14,210 nt of DNA from Dehalococcoidia bacterium (GCA_023128875.1 JAGMDB010000012.1:1-14210), one strand, 5' to 3'. Shown: positions 1 to 7,302, counted from the first letter of the stretch. The notes: generated from the letters alone by a model not told the origin. A program made the numbers and translations.

Positions 1-6
1 TTGCAT
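1..6 (-). CDS. Start of a further gene (only two codons in window)
   Basis: Reading leftward, an ATG at 6-4 is followed by CAA and then leaves the window. It is preceded by a strong Shine-Dalgarno sequence, AAGGAGG, on the minus strand at 19-13, six bases before the ATG. That site overlaps the tyrS stop codon, so the gene is probably co-transcribed with tyrS and translated by reinitiation. The product cannot be known from two codons. Confidence 0.5.
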
Positions 7-17
7 GTTTAACCTCC

Positions 18-1235
18 TTACAGGGCTTGATTGATGGCCATCCTGATAAAGCAGCGTTTCCCTATCCTGAGGATGCCACCATCCTGAACGTCAACTATAC
101 TTGTGCTCAGTTTCCTGCCGTTTAGCTCAATTGCCCCTTGAGCCAGTAAGCGCTTCAATTCATTATTGCTTTTAACCAGCTCTTTTTGAAGTAAGGTTGG
201 AGCAATATCAACCTCGTACAGCCCACCTTGAGCATATTTGGCTGTGAAGGTATATTTAGGGATGTTGTTCGGTATCTCTCCTTTCTGAAAAACTTTAGTA
301 AAATGTGCCTCTGCCTCAATCGCTGCCTGATTATCATGAAATTGTTTCACAATTTCATGAGCCAACCTTTTCTTAAGGTTCATAGGGTTAACTGAGCCAG
401 TGTTCATCTGCTCCTTAAACGCAGCGATTTCTTCATCCGGGGCGTCAGTTATTAACTCAAAATAATCAATAATAAGACAATCGGGAATAGACATTACTTT
501 GCCGTACATTTCTTGAGGAGTTTCGTCAATAGCTATATGGTTATCCAAGCTCTTGCTCATCTTCTGGTTACCATCAGTGCCAATGAGGAGAGGAACGAGA
601 AAAACTTGTTGAGAAGGTTGTCCCATGGATTGCTGTAATTCTCTCCCCAGAAGACAATTAAATTTCTGGTCAGTGCCGCCAAACTCGACATCGGCTTTAA
701 TAACCACCGAATCATAGCCCTGAAGCAGGGGGTAGAGCAATTCAGTTAGAGAAACAGGATTACCAGAGCTATATCTTTTATTGAAATCTTCTCTGGCCAG
801 AAGCTGTGCTATGGTAAACTTACTAGTAAGTCTAATGACGTCGTCCAAAGTGAATCTACCGTACCATTCGCTTTGCCACCTTACCTCTGTCTTATCCTTG
901 TCTATCACCTTGAAGAACTGCCTCATGTAAGTTTCGGCATTAGCTTCCACTTCTTGAGGAGAGAGCATAGGACGAGTAGCTGATTGACCACTTGGGTCTC
1001 CAATTCGTGCTGTCCAGTCGCCAATTACGAGGATGACCTTATGCCCTAGGTCTTGAAATTGGCGCAATTTTCTCAAACCAGCTACATGCCCTAAGTGGAT
1101 ATCAGGGCTACTGGGGTCAAAACCTTGCTTCAACCTGAGGCATCTTCCTGACTCCAGTAGCTTTGTTAGCTCCTGTTCAACAATGATTTCTTCTACGCCT
1201 CGTTTCAGCAGGGTACCAAATCTAAGATCAATCAT
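18..1235 (-). CDS. tyrS: Tyrosyl-tRNA synthetase
   Basis: This cytoplasmic class I aminoacyl-tRNA synthetase joins tyrosine to tRNA-Tyr using ATP. The 405 residues match the usual length of the long bacterial type (about 400-420). The HIGH-type signature reads HLGH at residues 47-50, the active-site strand GTDQKFN lies at 187-193, and the second ATP motif KMSKS is intact at 225-229. The C-terminal 60 or so residues form an S4-like RNA-binding domain (around NNELKRLLAQGAIELNGRKL). Its ATG at 1235 overlaps the ribF stop in an ATGA junction and no clear ribosome site precedes it, so it is probably translated by coupling to ribF. It is the last complete gene of the aroH-aroF-ribF-tyrS operon. All catalytic motifs are present and nothing suggests truncation. 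Confidence 0.97.
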   Translation of the reverse strand: MIDLRFGTLLKRGVEEIIVEQELTKLLESGRCLRLKQGFDPSSPDIHLGHVAGLRKLRQFQDLGHKVILVIGDWTARIGDPSGQSATRPMLSPQEVEANAETYMRQFFKVIDKDKTEVRWQSEWYGRFTLDDVIRLTSKFTIAQLLAREDFNKRYSSGNPVSLTELLYPLLQGYDSVVIKADVEFGGTDQKFNCLLGRELQQSMGQPSQQVFLVPLLIGTDGNQKMSKSLDNHIAIDETPQEMYGKVMSIPDCLIIDYFELITDAPDEEIAAFKEQMNTGSVNPMNLKKRLAHEIVKQFHDNQAAIEAEAHFTKVFQKGEIPNNIPKYTFTAKYAQGGLYEVDIAPTLLQKELVKSNNELKRLLAQGAIELNGRKLSTSIVDVQDGGILRIGKRCFIRMAINQAL

Positions 1236-2161
1236 TTTAATTCTCTAGCTGCCAATACCCTTACCTTTTCAACGTCTTCTTCAATCTGAATTTTCAGTTC
1301 TTCAGGTGAAGCAAAGCGTTTCTCGTCTCTCAGTCTGCGAATGAATTTAACCTCGAGTTCCTTACCGTATAAATCACCTTCGTAATCGAGGAGGTGAGTT
1401 TCCACAATTTTTTCAGCGTCTCCAAAGGTGGGGCGGGCACCGATATTGGTAGCTGCGGCAAATTGCTTATTATTCACACGAGTAATAGTGCCATAAACAC
1501 CATTATTAGGCAATGCTTGTTCTGGTTTTATATTTAAGTTAGCGGTAGGAAATCCTAAAGTTTGGCCGCGTTTATCCGTGGAGATAACTTTGGCGCTAAG
1601 AGTAAAGTAACGTCCCATTAACCTTTTTACCTTCATCATATCGCCTTGAGCCAGTGTTTGGCGAATGAGAGAGCTACTCACTACTTCGCCATTGACTGTG
1701 AAGGGAGGGATGATCTCTATACTAAATGCCATTTCTTGCCCCAGTGAACCAAGCAGATTGGCATCACCCTCACGTTCTTTCCCTAAGGCGAAGTCGGGGC
1801 CAATCATAAGGCCATTCATCTTGAGATATTTCTTGAGCAAGGTAACAAACTCTCGGGCATTAAGTTGAGCCACTTCCGGGGTGAAAGATAATACAACGAC
1901 TAAAGCTGTGCCTAATTCTCGAAGAGATTTAATTCGATCTTGCAAGCTGCTTAGCCAGGGTAGTCGAGTGTGCGGCTGTAGTACCGATTGTGGGTGGGAA
2001 CTAAATGTGACTGCACAGCTAAGTAAGCCTCTTTCCTGCGCTTGCTGATTCAATCTTTTAATCAAGTAACGATGCCCTGCATGAACACCGTCGAAGATAC
2101 CAACAGTAAGGAATGTTTCTCTCTGGGAAGCTATGTTAATTAGTTCCTGTTCAATCCCCAT
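1232..2161 (-). CDS. ribF: Bifunctional riboflavin kinase / FAD synthetase
   Basis: The enzyme phosphorylates riboflavin to FMN and adenylates FMN to FAD. The 309 residues are typical for the two-domain bacterial enzyme. The N-terminal nucleotidyltransferase half shows GIFDGVHAGH (residues 21-30), GPDFALGKEREGD (121-133) and SSSLIR (162-167). The C-terminal flavokinase half begins near 183 with GFPTANL (203-209), NNGVYG (219-224) and VETHLLD (253-259), whose Glu254 corresponds to the usual kinase base. Alanine in DFALG replaces the more usual arginine, a mild deviation. The ATG at 2161 is six bases after the DAHP synthase stop. The stop shares ATGA with the tyrS start. The product could supply FMN and FAD to flavoenzymes such as the oxidoreductase at 8543, but no specific link is shown. 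Confidence 0.96.
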   Translation of the reverse strand: MGIEQELINIASQRETFLTVGIFDGVHAGHRYLIKRLNQQAQERGLLSCAVTFSSHPQSVLQPHTRLPWLSSLQDRIKSLRELGTALVVVLSFTPEVAQLNAREFVTLLKKYLKMNGLMIGPDFALGKEREGDANLLGSLGQEMAFSIEIIPPFTVNGEVVSSSLIRQTLAQGDMMKVKRLMGRYFTLSAKVISTDKRGQTLGFPTANLNIKPEQALPNNGVYGTITRVNNKQFAAATNIGARPTFGDAEKIVETHLLDYEGDLYGKELEVKFIRRLRDEKRFASPEELKIQIEEDVEKVRVLAARELK

Positions 2162-2167
2162 TGGAAC

Positions 2168-3208
2168 TCAGGATTTCACTTTCGTGCCAGAAGTGGTTAG
2201 CTTTCTACCTGTAGCTTGGGCTATAGGTATGGCTTGAGACACAAGTTGCCGGAAATTTTCAAAGGTAAGCGATTGGGCACCGTCTTTAAGCGCCAGGGCA
2301 GGATTGGGATGGACTTCTACCATCAATCCATCCGCCCCAGCGGCTATTGCTGCTAGTGCCAGTGGGGCTACCAAATACCACTTGCCTGTGGCGTGACTGG
2401 GGTCAGCAATTATAGGCAGGTGGCTCACTTTTTTAATGACGGGAATAGCACTGATATCCATAGTATTGCGGGTGGAAGTTTCAAAAGTTCTAATGCCACG
2501 TTCGCAAAGGATAAGTTGTTCGTTACCTTGAGCCAGAATATATTCAGCGGCTAACAGCCACTCTTGAATTGTGGATGACAAGCCTCTCTTGAGCATAACC
2601 GGCTTCCTTGTTTTCCCCACTTCATCCAGCAGAATAAAATTCTGCATGTTTCTTGCCCCAATTTGGAGAATGTCGACATAATTAGCTACTAATTCAACGT
2701 CATTTGGCGTCATTACCTCGGTGATGACGGGCATTCCTGTTGCCTCTCGAGCTTTTGCTAGCATTTCGAGTCCCTTTTTGCCTAATCCGCGAAAGTGGTA
2801 TGGTGAGGTGCTTGGCTTGAAAGCACCACCGCGCAATATATTAGCGCCATCTGCTTTAACCTGCCGCGCTGTATCTAGAAGTTGCTTCTCACTTTCTATA
2901 GCACAAGGCCCAGCCATAATAACTATCTCATCACCGCCAATGGCGACTCCATTTACCCTAACTACGGTATTTCGGGGATGAAACTCCCGACTAGCAAGTT
3001 TATAAGGCTTACTAACGGGGATAATCTCCTCCACCCCGGGGAGTAACTGTAGCCTATCCTGAAGGTCAAGAAGGTTTTGGCCCAATACACCTATAATTGT
3101 ACGCTCGACGCCTTGTGATATATGCTCCTTCAGGCCTAATTTTTTGATTCGGTTAACAACTGCTCCGATATCATCTTGGCTACAACCGGATTTCATAACT
3201 ACAATCAT
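2168..3208 (-). CDS. aroF: 3-Deoxy-7-phosphoheptulonate (DAHP) synthase, type I-beta
   Basis: The enzyme condenses phosphoenolpyruvate with erythrose 4-phosphate, the first committed step to chorismate. The 346 residues are arranged like the Thermotoga-type enzyme: an N-terminal ferredoxin-like domain (about 1-70), which in that subfamily carries feedback control by aromatic amino acids, then a TIM barrel. Visible motifs are AGPCAIES (99-106, metal-site Cys102), LRGGAFKP (125-132), [10 protein letters not shown] (182-191), MLKRG (205-209), [10 protein letters not shown] (234-243), DPSHATG (269-275) and VEVHPNP (297-303). The E4P motif, usually KPRTSPY, reads KPSTSPY, with AGC for residue 133. 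The ATG at 3208 overlaps the aroH stop as ATGA and has a good GGGAGG site upstream. The symbol follows common usage; aroA(f) or aroG would be equally acceptable. Confidence 0.95.
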   Translation of the reverse strand: MIVVMKSGCSQDDIGAVVNRIKKLGLKEHISQGVERTIIGVLGQNLLDLQDRLQLLPGVEEIIPVSKPYKLASREFHPRNTVVRVNGVAIGGDEIVIMAGPCAIESEKQLLDTARQVKADGANILRGGAFKPSTSPYHFRGLGKKGLEMLAKAREATGMPVITEVMTPNDVELVANYVDILQIGARNMQNFILLDEVGKTRKPVMLKRGLSSTIQEWLLAAEYILAQGNEQLILCERGIRTFETSTRNTMDISAIPVIKKVSHLPIIADPSHATGKWYLVAPLALAAIAAGADGLMVEVHPNPALALKDGAQSLTFENFRQLVSQAIPIAQATGRKLTTSGTKVKS

Positions 3209-3588
3209 GCCTTACCTCCCGATGCTACTGGTTTATCCTCTTTTAGTTTTTTGGCTTCTCCTAAATAGACGTGAGCGATTTCCTCGGCTGTTTTTTCCGT
3301 ATTTACTAGCATTAAGATCCTCAAGCAGTTAGGCAGACTATGGGGGACATTCATTTCGTGCCCACAAAGTAAAGCAATATGCTGCGGCCATTTTAACTCT
3401 CGCGTTGCTGCTGCTGGAAACTCAGCATTTAGGTCCGATGTAGTGGAAAAAAATATAGCCGCTATTTCCCCTGTTTCAACTTCGTTAGCTCGCATCATTT
3501 CCTTAAGCAACTCTTTAGTTGCAGCTATGATACTTTCTTTATTATTTGCTGGAACTGTTATAGCCCCTCTGATGCCGCAGCAACGCAA
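3205..3588 (-). CDS. aroH: Chorismate mutase, AroH class
   Basis: The enzyme converts chorismate to prephenate, the branch point toward tyrosine and phenylalanine. At 127 residues it has the size of the trimeric Bacillus subtilis AroH, and the active-site residues I recall for that protein fall at the same numbers: Arg7 (GIRGA), Arg63 (ATREL), Cys75 and Glu78 (LLCGHEM), Arg90 (CLRILM) and Tyr108 (HVYL). The start is TTG at 3588. An in-frame TAG lies ten codons upstream with no ATG or GTG between, and AAGGG sits 11 bases ahead of the TTG, a long but usable spacing. It is first in the leftward aromatic operon and its stop overlaps the DAHP synthase start. Pairing the two enzymes in one operon suggests joint control of aromatic flux. 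The last 12 or so residues form a polar tail. Confidence 0.95.
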   Translation of the reverse strand: MRCCGIRGAITVPANNKESIIAATKELLKEMMRANEVETGEIAAIFFSTTSDLNAEFPAAATRELKWPQHIALLCGHEMNVPHSLPNCLRILMLVNTEKTAEEIAHVYLGEAKKLKEDKPVASGGKA

Positions 3589-3613
3589 CTTCGTATAATC
3601 CCTTCTAGTTTTG

Positions 3614-3641
3614 GGCTAATAGCCTATCCTATTTATTAGCC
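3614..3641. promoter_or_regulatory. Inverted repeat, possible operator of the aromatic operon
   Basis: GGCTAATA (3614-3621) and its exact complement TATTAGCC (3634-3641) are separated by 12 bases. Inside the left arm, GGCTAATAGCC (3614-3624) is itself an 11-base palindrome. The repeat covers the -10 and spacer of the leftward promoter, where a repressor would act. No regulator gene lies nearby, so operator function is inference from position and symmetry only. As RNA it could also form a weak hairpin in the early leader. Confidence 0.35.
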
Positions 3642-3649
3642 ACAGTCAA
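3621..3649 (-). promoter_or_regulatory. Candidate promoter for aroH-aroF-ribF-tyrS
   Basis: On the minus strand, TTGACT (3649-3644) is followed after 17 bases by TAGGCT (3626-3621). The -35 matches five of six consensus bases. The -10 is poor, matching three of six. A start of transcription near 3614 would leave a leader of about 26 bases before the TTG of aroH. It is the best leftward candidate in the divergent gap, but the weak -10 makes it tentative. Confidence 0.4.
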
Positions 3650-3658
3650 GAAAACGAA

Positions 3659-3687
3659 TTGACTCGAAGCAAAAAAGGCTTTATACT
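3659..3687 (+). promoter_or_regulatory. Strong sigma70-type promoter for the dehydrogenase-aminotransferase operon
   Basis: TTGACT (3659-3664), a 17-base spacer and TATACT (3682-3687) match the sigma70 consensus at ten of twelve positions with ideal spacing. Transcription would start near 3694, leaving a leader of about 47 bases that ends in AAAGGAGG (3723-3730), ten bases before the ATG at 3741. It is the best promoter match I found in the window and suggests the operon is well expressed when not repressed. Confidence 0.75.
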
Positions 3688-3740
3688 TCACAGTCTTCAT
3701 GCTAAATAGGAAAGTAAAATAAAAAGGAGGCATTAAAGAC

Positions 3741-5231
3741 ATGGCGATACTGGAAGAACCGATAAAAGGAGTGCCAGTAATCAAAAACTACATCGGAGGA
3801 GAATGGGTTGAATCCAAAGGCGAGCTTGTGGATGTTGCGAACCCTGCCAAATGTGAGACTATTGCAAAAGTTCCAATTTCAACGCGAGAGGAGATAGACG
3901 CTGCAGTAGAAGCAGCCCAGCAAGCTTTTCCTGACTGGAGAACAACGACTCCATTGGCCAGGGTGAGATGCCTCTTCAGGCTAAAGGAGTTATTGGAGGA
4001 GCATTTTGAGGAAGTTAGTAGAATCCAGACACAGGAACATGGGAAGACGATAGATGAATCCAGAGGGGAAACGAGGCGGGGCATCGAAAATGTGGAAGTG
4101 GCTACAGGAATTCCATCGTTAATGATGGGATACAATTTAGAGGATATTGCCACAGGCATAGATGAGTATCTGATTCGACAGCCCTTAGGAGTTTTCGGCA
4201 TAATAGGGCCTTTTAACTTTCCCTTTATGATTCCACTATGGTCTGCGCCGTATGCTGTGGCTACCGGAAATACGGTTGTTATCAAACCTTCAAGCGAGGT
4301 TCCTCTGAGTCAAAGAAGCATTGCCGAGTTGGTAGATGAGGCTGGCTTCCCTCCAGGTGTGTGGAATGTGGTCAATGGAGGGAGAACAGTTGTAAATGGC
4401 ATGTTAGAGCACCCAGACATTCAAGGGATAGCTTTCGTTGGTTCTACCCCAACGGGGAGAGATGTTATCTATAAAAGGTGTGGCGAGACAGGTAAGAGAG
4501 TTCTTGCTCAGTGTGGCGCCAAGAACTTCATGGTAATAATGCCAGATTGTAATGTACAAAGAACTATACCAGCTCTCATGACATCATTTTTTGGAAATAC
4601 AGGCCAACGGTGTTTATCAGGTACTGTTCTTTGTATTGTCGGTGATGCTGCTTTCTACAACAGGTTTTTGGATGATGTTGTCGATACGGCATCCAAGATA
4701 AAGGTGGGTTATGGGCTTGATGAATCGACTCAGATGGGCCCTGTGCGTGATGTAAAGAAGAAAGAAAAGATTCTAAGATATATAGAAGATGGTATAAAAG
4801 CAGGAGCGAAGCTCAGGCTTGATGGCAGAAAGCCAACAAACCTTGCCAGTGGTTACCCGGATACATGTTTTCTTAACGCAACTATATTCGAGAATGTTAC
4901 ACCAGATATGAAGATAGGCAGAGAAGAGATTTTTGGGCCTGTAATGAGTGTTACGAGAGCCAAAGATCTTAATGAAGCAATAGAAATGGCAAACAGCAGT
5001 AATTTTGGTAATGCGCATGCTATTTTTACTACAAATGGGAAAGATGCCAGGGAATTTCAGTACAGGGTAGAGAGTGGCAATGTTGGTATAAACGTTGGAA
5101 TAGTGGCGCCCATGGCGTTCTTCCCGTTCAGTGGAATGAAAGATTCGTTCTTTGGCACATTGCATACGCAGGGTCAGGAAGCTGTCCGTTTCTTCACTTT
5201 AAGCAAGGTTGTCATCCAGAGGTGGCTATAA
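3741..5231 (+). CDS. CoA-acylating semialdehyde dehydrogenase, MmsA/IolA-like
   Basis: This NAD-dependent aldehyde dehydrogenase superfamily protein has 496 residues, the usual length. Features typical of methylmalonate-semialdehyde dehydrogenases are PFNFPFMIPLW (157-167, Asn159 as oxyanion residue), FVGSTPTGR (232-240), the catalytic Cys291 in GQRCLS preceded by Arg290, and EEIFGP (395-400). The general-base Glu of ordinary hydrolytic ALDHs is absent: the segment reads QCGAKNF (257-263), close to the MGAKNH seen in CoA-acylating members. The expected reaction is therefore semialdehyde + NAD + CoA to an acyl-CoA, with loss of CO2 if the substrate is malonate or methylmalonate semialdehyde. 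It leads a four-gene operon ending in an aminotransferase that could make the semialdehyde. The exact substrate (malonate, methylmalonate, succinate or sulfoacetaldehyde type) cannot be read from sequence, so no symbol is given. Confidence 0.88.
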   Translation: MAILEEPIKGVPVIKNYIGGEWVESKGELVDVANPAKCETIAKVPISTREEIDAAVEAAQQAFPDWRTTTPLARVRCLFRLKELLEEHFEEVSRIQTQEHGKTIDESRGETRRGIENVEVATGIPSLMMGYNLEDIATGIDEYLIRQPLGVFGIIGPFNFPFMIPLWSAPYAVATGNTVVIKPSSEVPLSQRSIAELVDEAGFPPGVWNVVNGGRTVVNGMLEHPDIQGIAFVGSTPTGRDVIYKRCGETGKRVLAQCGAKNFMVIMPDCNVQRTIPALMTSFFGNTGQRCLSGTVLCIVGDAAFYNRFLDDVVDTASKIKVGYGLDESTQMGPVRDVKKKEKILRYIEDGIKAGAKLRLDGRKPTNLASGYPDTCFLNATIFENVTPDMKIGREEIFGPVMSVTRAKDLNEAIEMANSSNFGNAHAIFTTNGKDAREFQYRVESGNVGINVGIVAPMAFFPFSGMKDSFFGTLHTQGQEAVRFFTLSKVVIQRWL

Positions 5232-5249
5232 AAAAGGAGGTAATTGTAA

Positions 5250-5684
5250 ATGAACCTAAATACGGCTTCTGAGGCTGTTAGTTTTGCCAAAGAACTTGAG
5301 ACTGAATCGGCCAAGTTCTATGAGAACTTGGCCCAAAGATATGCGGAGGGTAAGGAAATATTTTTGTCCTTTGCCAAAGAAAACAATAAGAATATCGTAC
5401 AAACCGAGCGGGCCTATTTTGGAGTTATCAGCGATGCGATTGAGGGCTGTTTTTCCTTTAAGGGCATAGATACTGACAATTATTCTATTGAAACTACGTT
5501 GTCTGAGGGCAGGAGTTACGCCGATGCCTTAAATATGGCTGTAGCCCTGGAAGAGAAAATTGTGAAATTCTATACGGATGCAGCAGAAGTTTCGAAATCC
5601 TTGATGGCGGATGTGCCTCAAGCTTTCGAAAGAATAGCTAAAAAGAGAAATGAGCGCATTCTTAAGTTGAAATCGTTGCTCTGA
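5250..5684 (+). CDS. Ferritin-like four-helix protein lacking most metal ligands
   Basis: This 144-residue, all-helical protein shows the double-repeat pattern of rubrerythrin/ferritin-like domains. Helices 1 and 3 carry the usual Glu seven residues before a Tyr of an FY pair (Glu17 with FY 23-24; Glu101 with FY 107-108). The ExxH motifs expected on helices 2 and 4 are gone: helix 2 has Asn45 and Asn48, helix 4 has Arg133 and Arg136. A normal di-iron centre is therefore unlikely, and the protein may be structural, regulatory or bind something else. There is no signal peptide, so it is probably cytoplasmic. A strong AAAAGGAGG (5232-5240) begins right after the dehydrogenase stop; the gap is 18 bases. 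Family assignment is by my reading of the helix pattern. Its role in the operon is unknown. Confidence 0.7.
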   Translation: MNLNTASEAVSFAKELETESAKFYENLAQRYAEGKEIFLSFAKENNKNIVQTERAYFGVISDAIEGCFSFKGIDTDNYSIETTLSEGRSYADALNMAVALEEKIVKFYTDAAEVSKSLMADVPQAFERIAKKRNERILKLKSLL

Positions 5685-5696
5685 GGAGGGCTAAGT

Positions 5697-5900
5697 ATGG
5701 CTAAATTGATTAAAACTCGCCGCGTGCACTGCCCATTGCGGCATGTCAATGCTTTTGTTAGCGAGTGGGATGACGGCCATAGTACAATAAAATGTGGCCT
5801 TTCAAAAGCTTGTGGAGATAGTTGTCCCTATTTAGAAAACCCAAATTACAAAAGTGAATATAGGTCAGCGCCTGAATATAAGCCTAAAGAGGAGGGCTGA
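5697..5900 (+). CDS. Small Cys-rich protein of unknown function
   Basis: The product has 67 residues, is basic at the N terminus and acidic at the C terminus. I do not recognise the family. Its potential metal ligands are Cys12 and His16 (CPLRH), then Cys33, Cys39 and Cys43 (CGLSKACGDSCPYL), plus His28. This spacing would suit one zinc or a small Fe-S centre, but it is not a classical rubredoxin or ferredoxin motif. The gene is well supported: GAGGAGGG precedes the ATG by six bases, it starts 12 bases after the ferritin-like gene, and its last codons contain the ribosome site of the aminotransferase, which begins two bases after its stop. It may be a metal carrier, an accessory subunit, or a partner of one of the neighbouring enzymes; none of these is shown. 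Confidence 0.75.
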   Translation: MAKLIKTRRVHCPLRHVNAFVSEWDDGHSTIKCGLSKACGDSCPYLENPNYKSEYRSAPEYKPKEEG

Positions 5901-5902
5901 GA

Positions 5903-7285
5903 ATGACTAAAACAGAAGAAAGAGTTCAATCGTTAACGGAACATACTTATGGCACATGGAGAGCACAAAAGGGGTGGAAGAAACCGTTGTTCATTAAAGA
6001 CGCCGAAGGCGTCTACATGTATGACCAGAACGATAAGCGTTACCTCGATTTCTCATCTCAATTAATGTGTTCTAATCTCGGCCATAAAAACAAAGTAGTA
6101 ATTGAAGCTATAGTCAAACAAGCTGAGAAGATGGCTTACATAGCTCCTGGATTTGCGCAGGAGGCAGCGGTAAACGCAGTTGAAGCTTTGCTTACTGTGA
6201 TGCCCAAAGGCTTGGATAGGTTTTTCTTCTCCACATCTGGAACTGAGGCGAATGAAGCTGCATTGAAAATACTGAGGCAGTATATGGCGCCGAATTACAA
6301 GGTAATTTCAAGATATCATTCATATCATGGCGGTACTATTGCAGGTGTTACATTTACCGGGGACCCAAGGCGGTGGTATGCAGAACGGGCAAGATGTACG
6401 GTGGAAGGTGTACGTTTTGCTCCGGATGCTTACTGCTACAGGTGTCCGTTTGGACTGAGTTATCCTGGTTGCAATATACAATGTGCTGAATATGTAGACT
6501 ATATGATTAAGGAGGAGGGAAATGTGGCTGCGGTGCTTGTTGAGCCTGTAGTGGGTACTAACGGTAGAATAGTTCCACCACCAGAATACTTTCCTCGCTT
6601 AAGGAAAATTTGTGACGAAAATGGAGTATTGCTTGTTGCAGATGAAGTAATGACTGGCTGGTATCGTACAGGGCCAGCTTGGGCTATGCAAAACTGGAAT
6701 GTCATGCCTGACATATTAACCACAGCAAAAGGATGCACGGCTGCATATGCCCCTGTTGGAATTACAGTAACAACGAAAAAAATCAAGGATTACTTTGAAG
6801 AAGAAACGATGTGCCATGGACATACATACTCATTCCATCCACTCGTCCTATCAGCCGTACCGCCCTCAGTGGCAGAATACAAGAGGCTCATGGCAACAGG
6901 ACTTCCCCAGAGAATTAGTGGATACCTGGAAAAGAAATTATATGAATTAGAGGAACATCACGAGTGTATTGGAGATGTGAGAGGTATGGGGCACTTCTGG
7001 GCTCTTGAGATAGTGAAGAATAGAAAAACAAAAGAGCGCTTTGATACAAAGGCTGATAAATTCCGCAAAGTTCTCATGCCGGATAGAATAGCTGGTGAGG
7101 CATTGAAACGTGGGTTATACACGGCTTGCTGGTACGATACTCTAATGATTGCACCGCCATTGATTATTACAGAAGAGCAGGTAGATGAAGGTATAGGGAT
7201 TCTGGATAAGGCATTGGAAATTGCGGATCGAGAGGTGGTGCATACTGATACTCCAGGGTCAAGGAGTAGCGGAGCATTCAAATAG
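5903..7285 (+). CDS. Class III PLP-dependent aminotransferase (omega-amino acid type) with a four-Cys motif
   Basis: This 460-residue fold-type I aminotransferase belongs to the acetylornithine/omega-amino acid group. It shows FSTSGTEANEAA (109-120, cofactor phosphate site), YHSYHGG (138-144), VEPVVGTNG (213-221), Asp247 in ADEVMTGWYRTG (pairs with the pyridine nitrogen) and the Schiff-base Lys276 in LTTAKGCT. Between these sits CYRCPFGLSYPGCNIQC (178-194), with Cys178, Cys181, Cys190 and Cys194 spaced like a metal-binding knuckle. The likely role is to move the amino group of an omega-amino compound (beta-alanine, 3-aminoisobutyrate, GABA or taurine are candidates) to a keto acid, giving a semialdehyde for the dehydrogenase at 3741. 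It is last in the operon, with its GGAGGG inside the preceding gene. The substrate is not determinable here, and 'aspartate' or 'acetylornithine' labels would be unsafe. Confidence 0.9.
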   Translation: MTKTEERVQSLTEHTYGTWRAQKGWKKPLFIKDAEGVYMYDQNDKRYLDFSSQLMCSNLGHKNKVVIEAIVKQAEKMAYIAPGFAQEAAVNAVEALLTVMPKGLDRFFFSTSGTEANEAALKILRQYMAPNYKVISRYHSYHGGTIAGVTFTGDPRRWYAERARCTVEGVRFAPDAYCYRCPFGLSYPGCNIQCAEYVDYMIKEEGNVAAVLVEPVVGTNGRIVPPPEYFPRLRKICDENGVLLVADEVMTGWYRTGPAWAMQNWNVMPDILTTAKGCTAAYAPVGITVTTKKIKDYFEEETMCHGHTYSFHPLVLSAVPPSVAEYKRLMATGLPQRISGYLEKKLYELEEHHECIGDVRGMGHFWALEIVKNRKTKERFDTKADKFRKVLMPDRIAGEALKRGLYTACWYDTLMIAPPLIITEEQVDEGIGILDKALEIADREVVHTDTPGSRSSGAFK

Positions 7286-7302
7286 GCTTTTTAGATAGCT
7301 AA

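Noticed and set aside
3788..4285. 165-codon open frame on the minus strand inside the dehydrogenase gene
   Set aside because: It lies opposite a gene with intact ALDH motifs, has no ribosome site or family signature, and reads as an antisense shadow.
4773..5165. 130-codon minus-strand open frame
   Set aside because: Antisense to the C-terminal part of the dehydrogenase; its composition is unlike a real protein and no homologous motif is visible.
6499..7281. Two minus-strand open frames under the aminotransferase
   Set aside because: Both are opposite a clearly coding strand with all PLP motifs and have no start signals.
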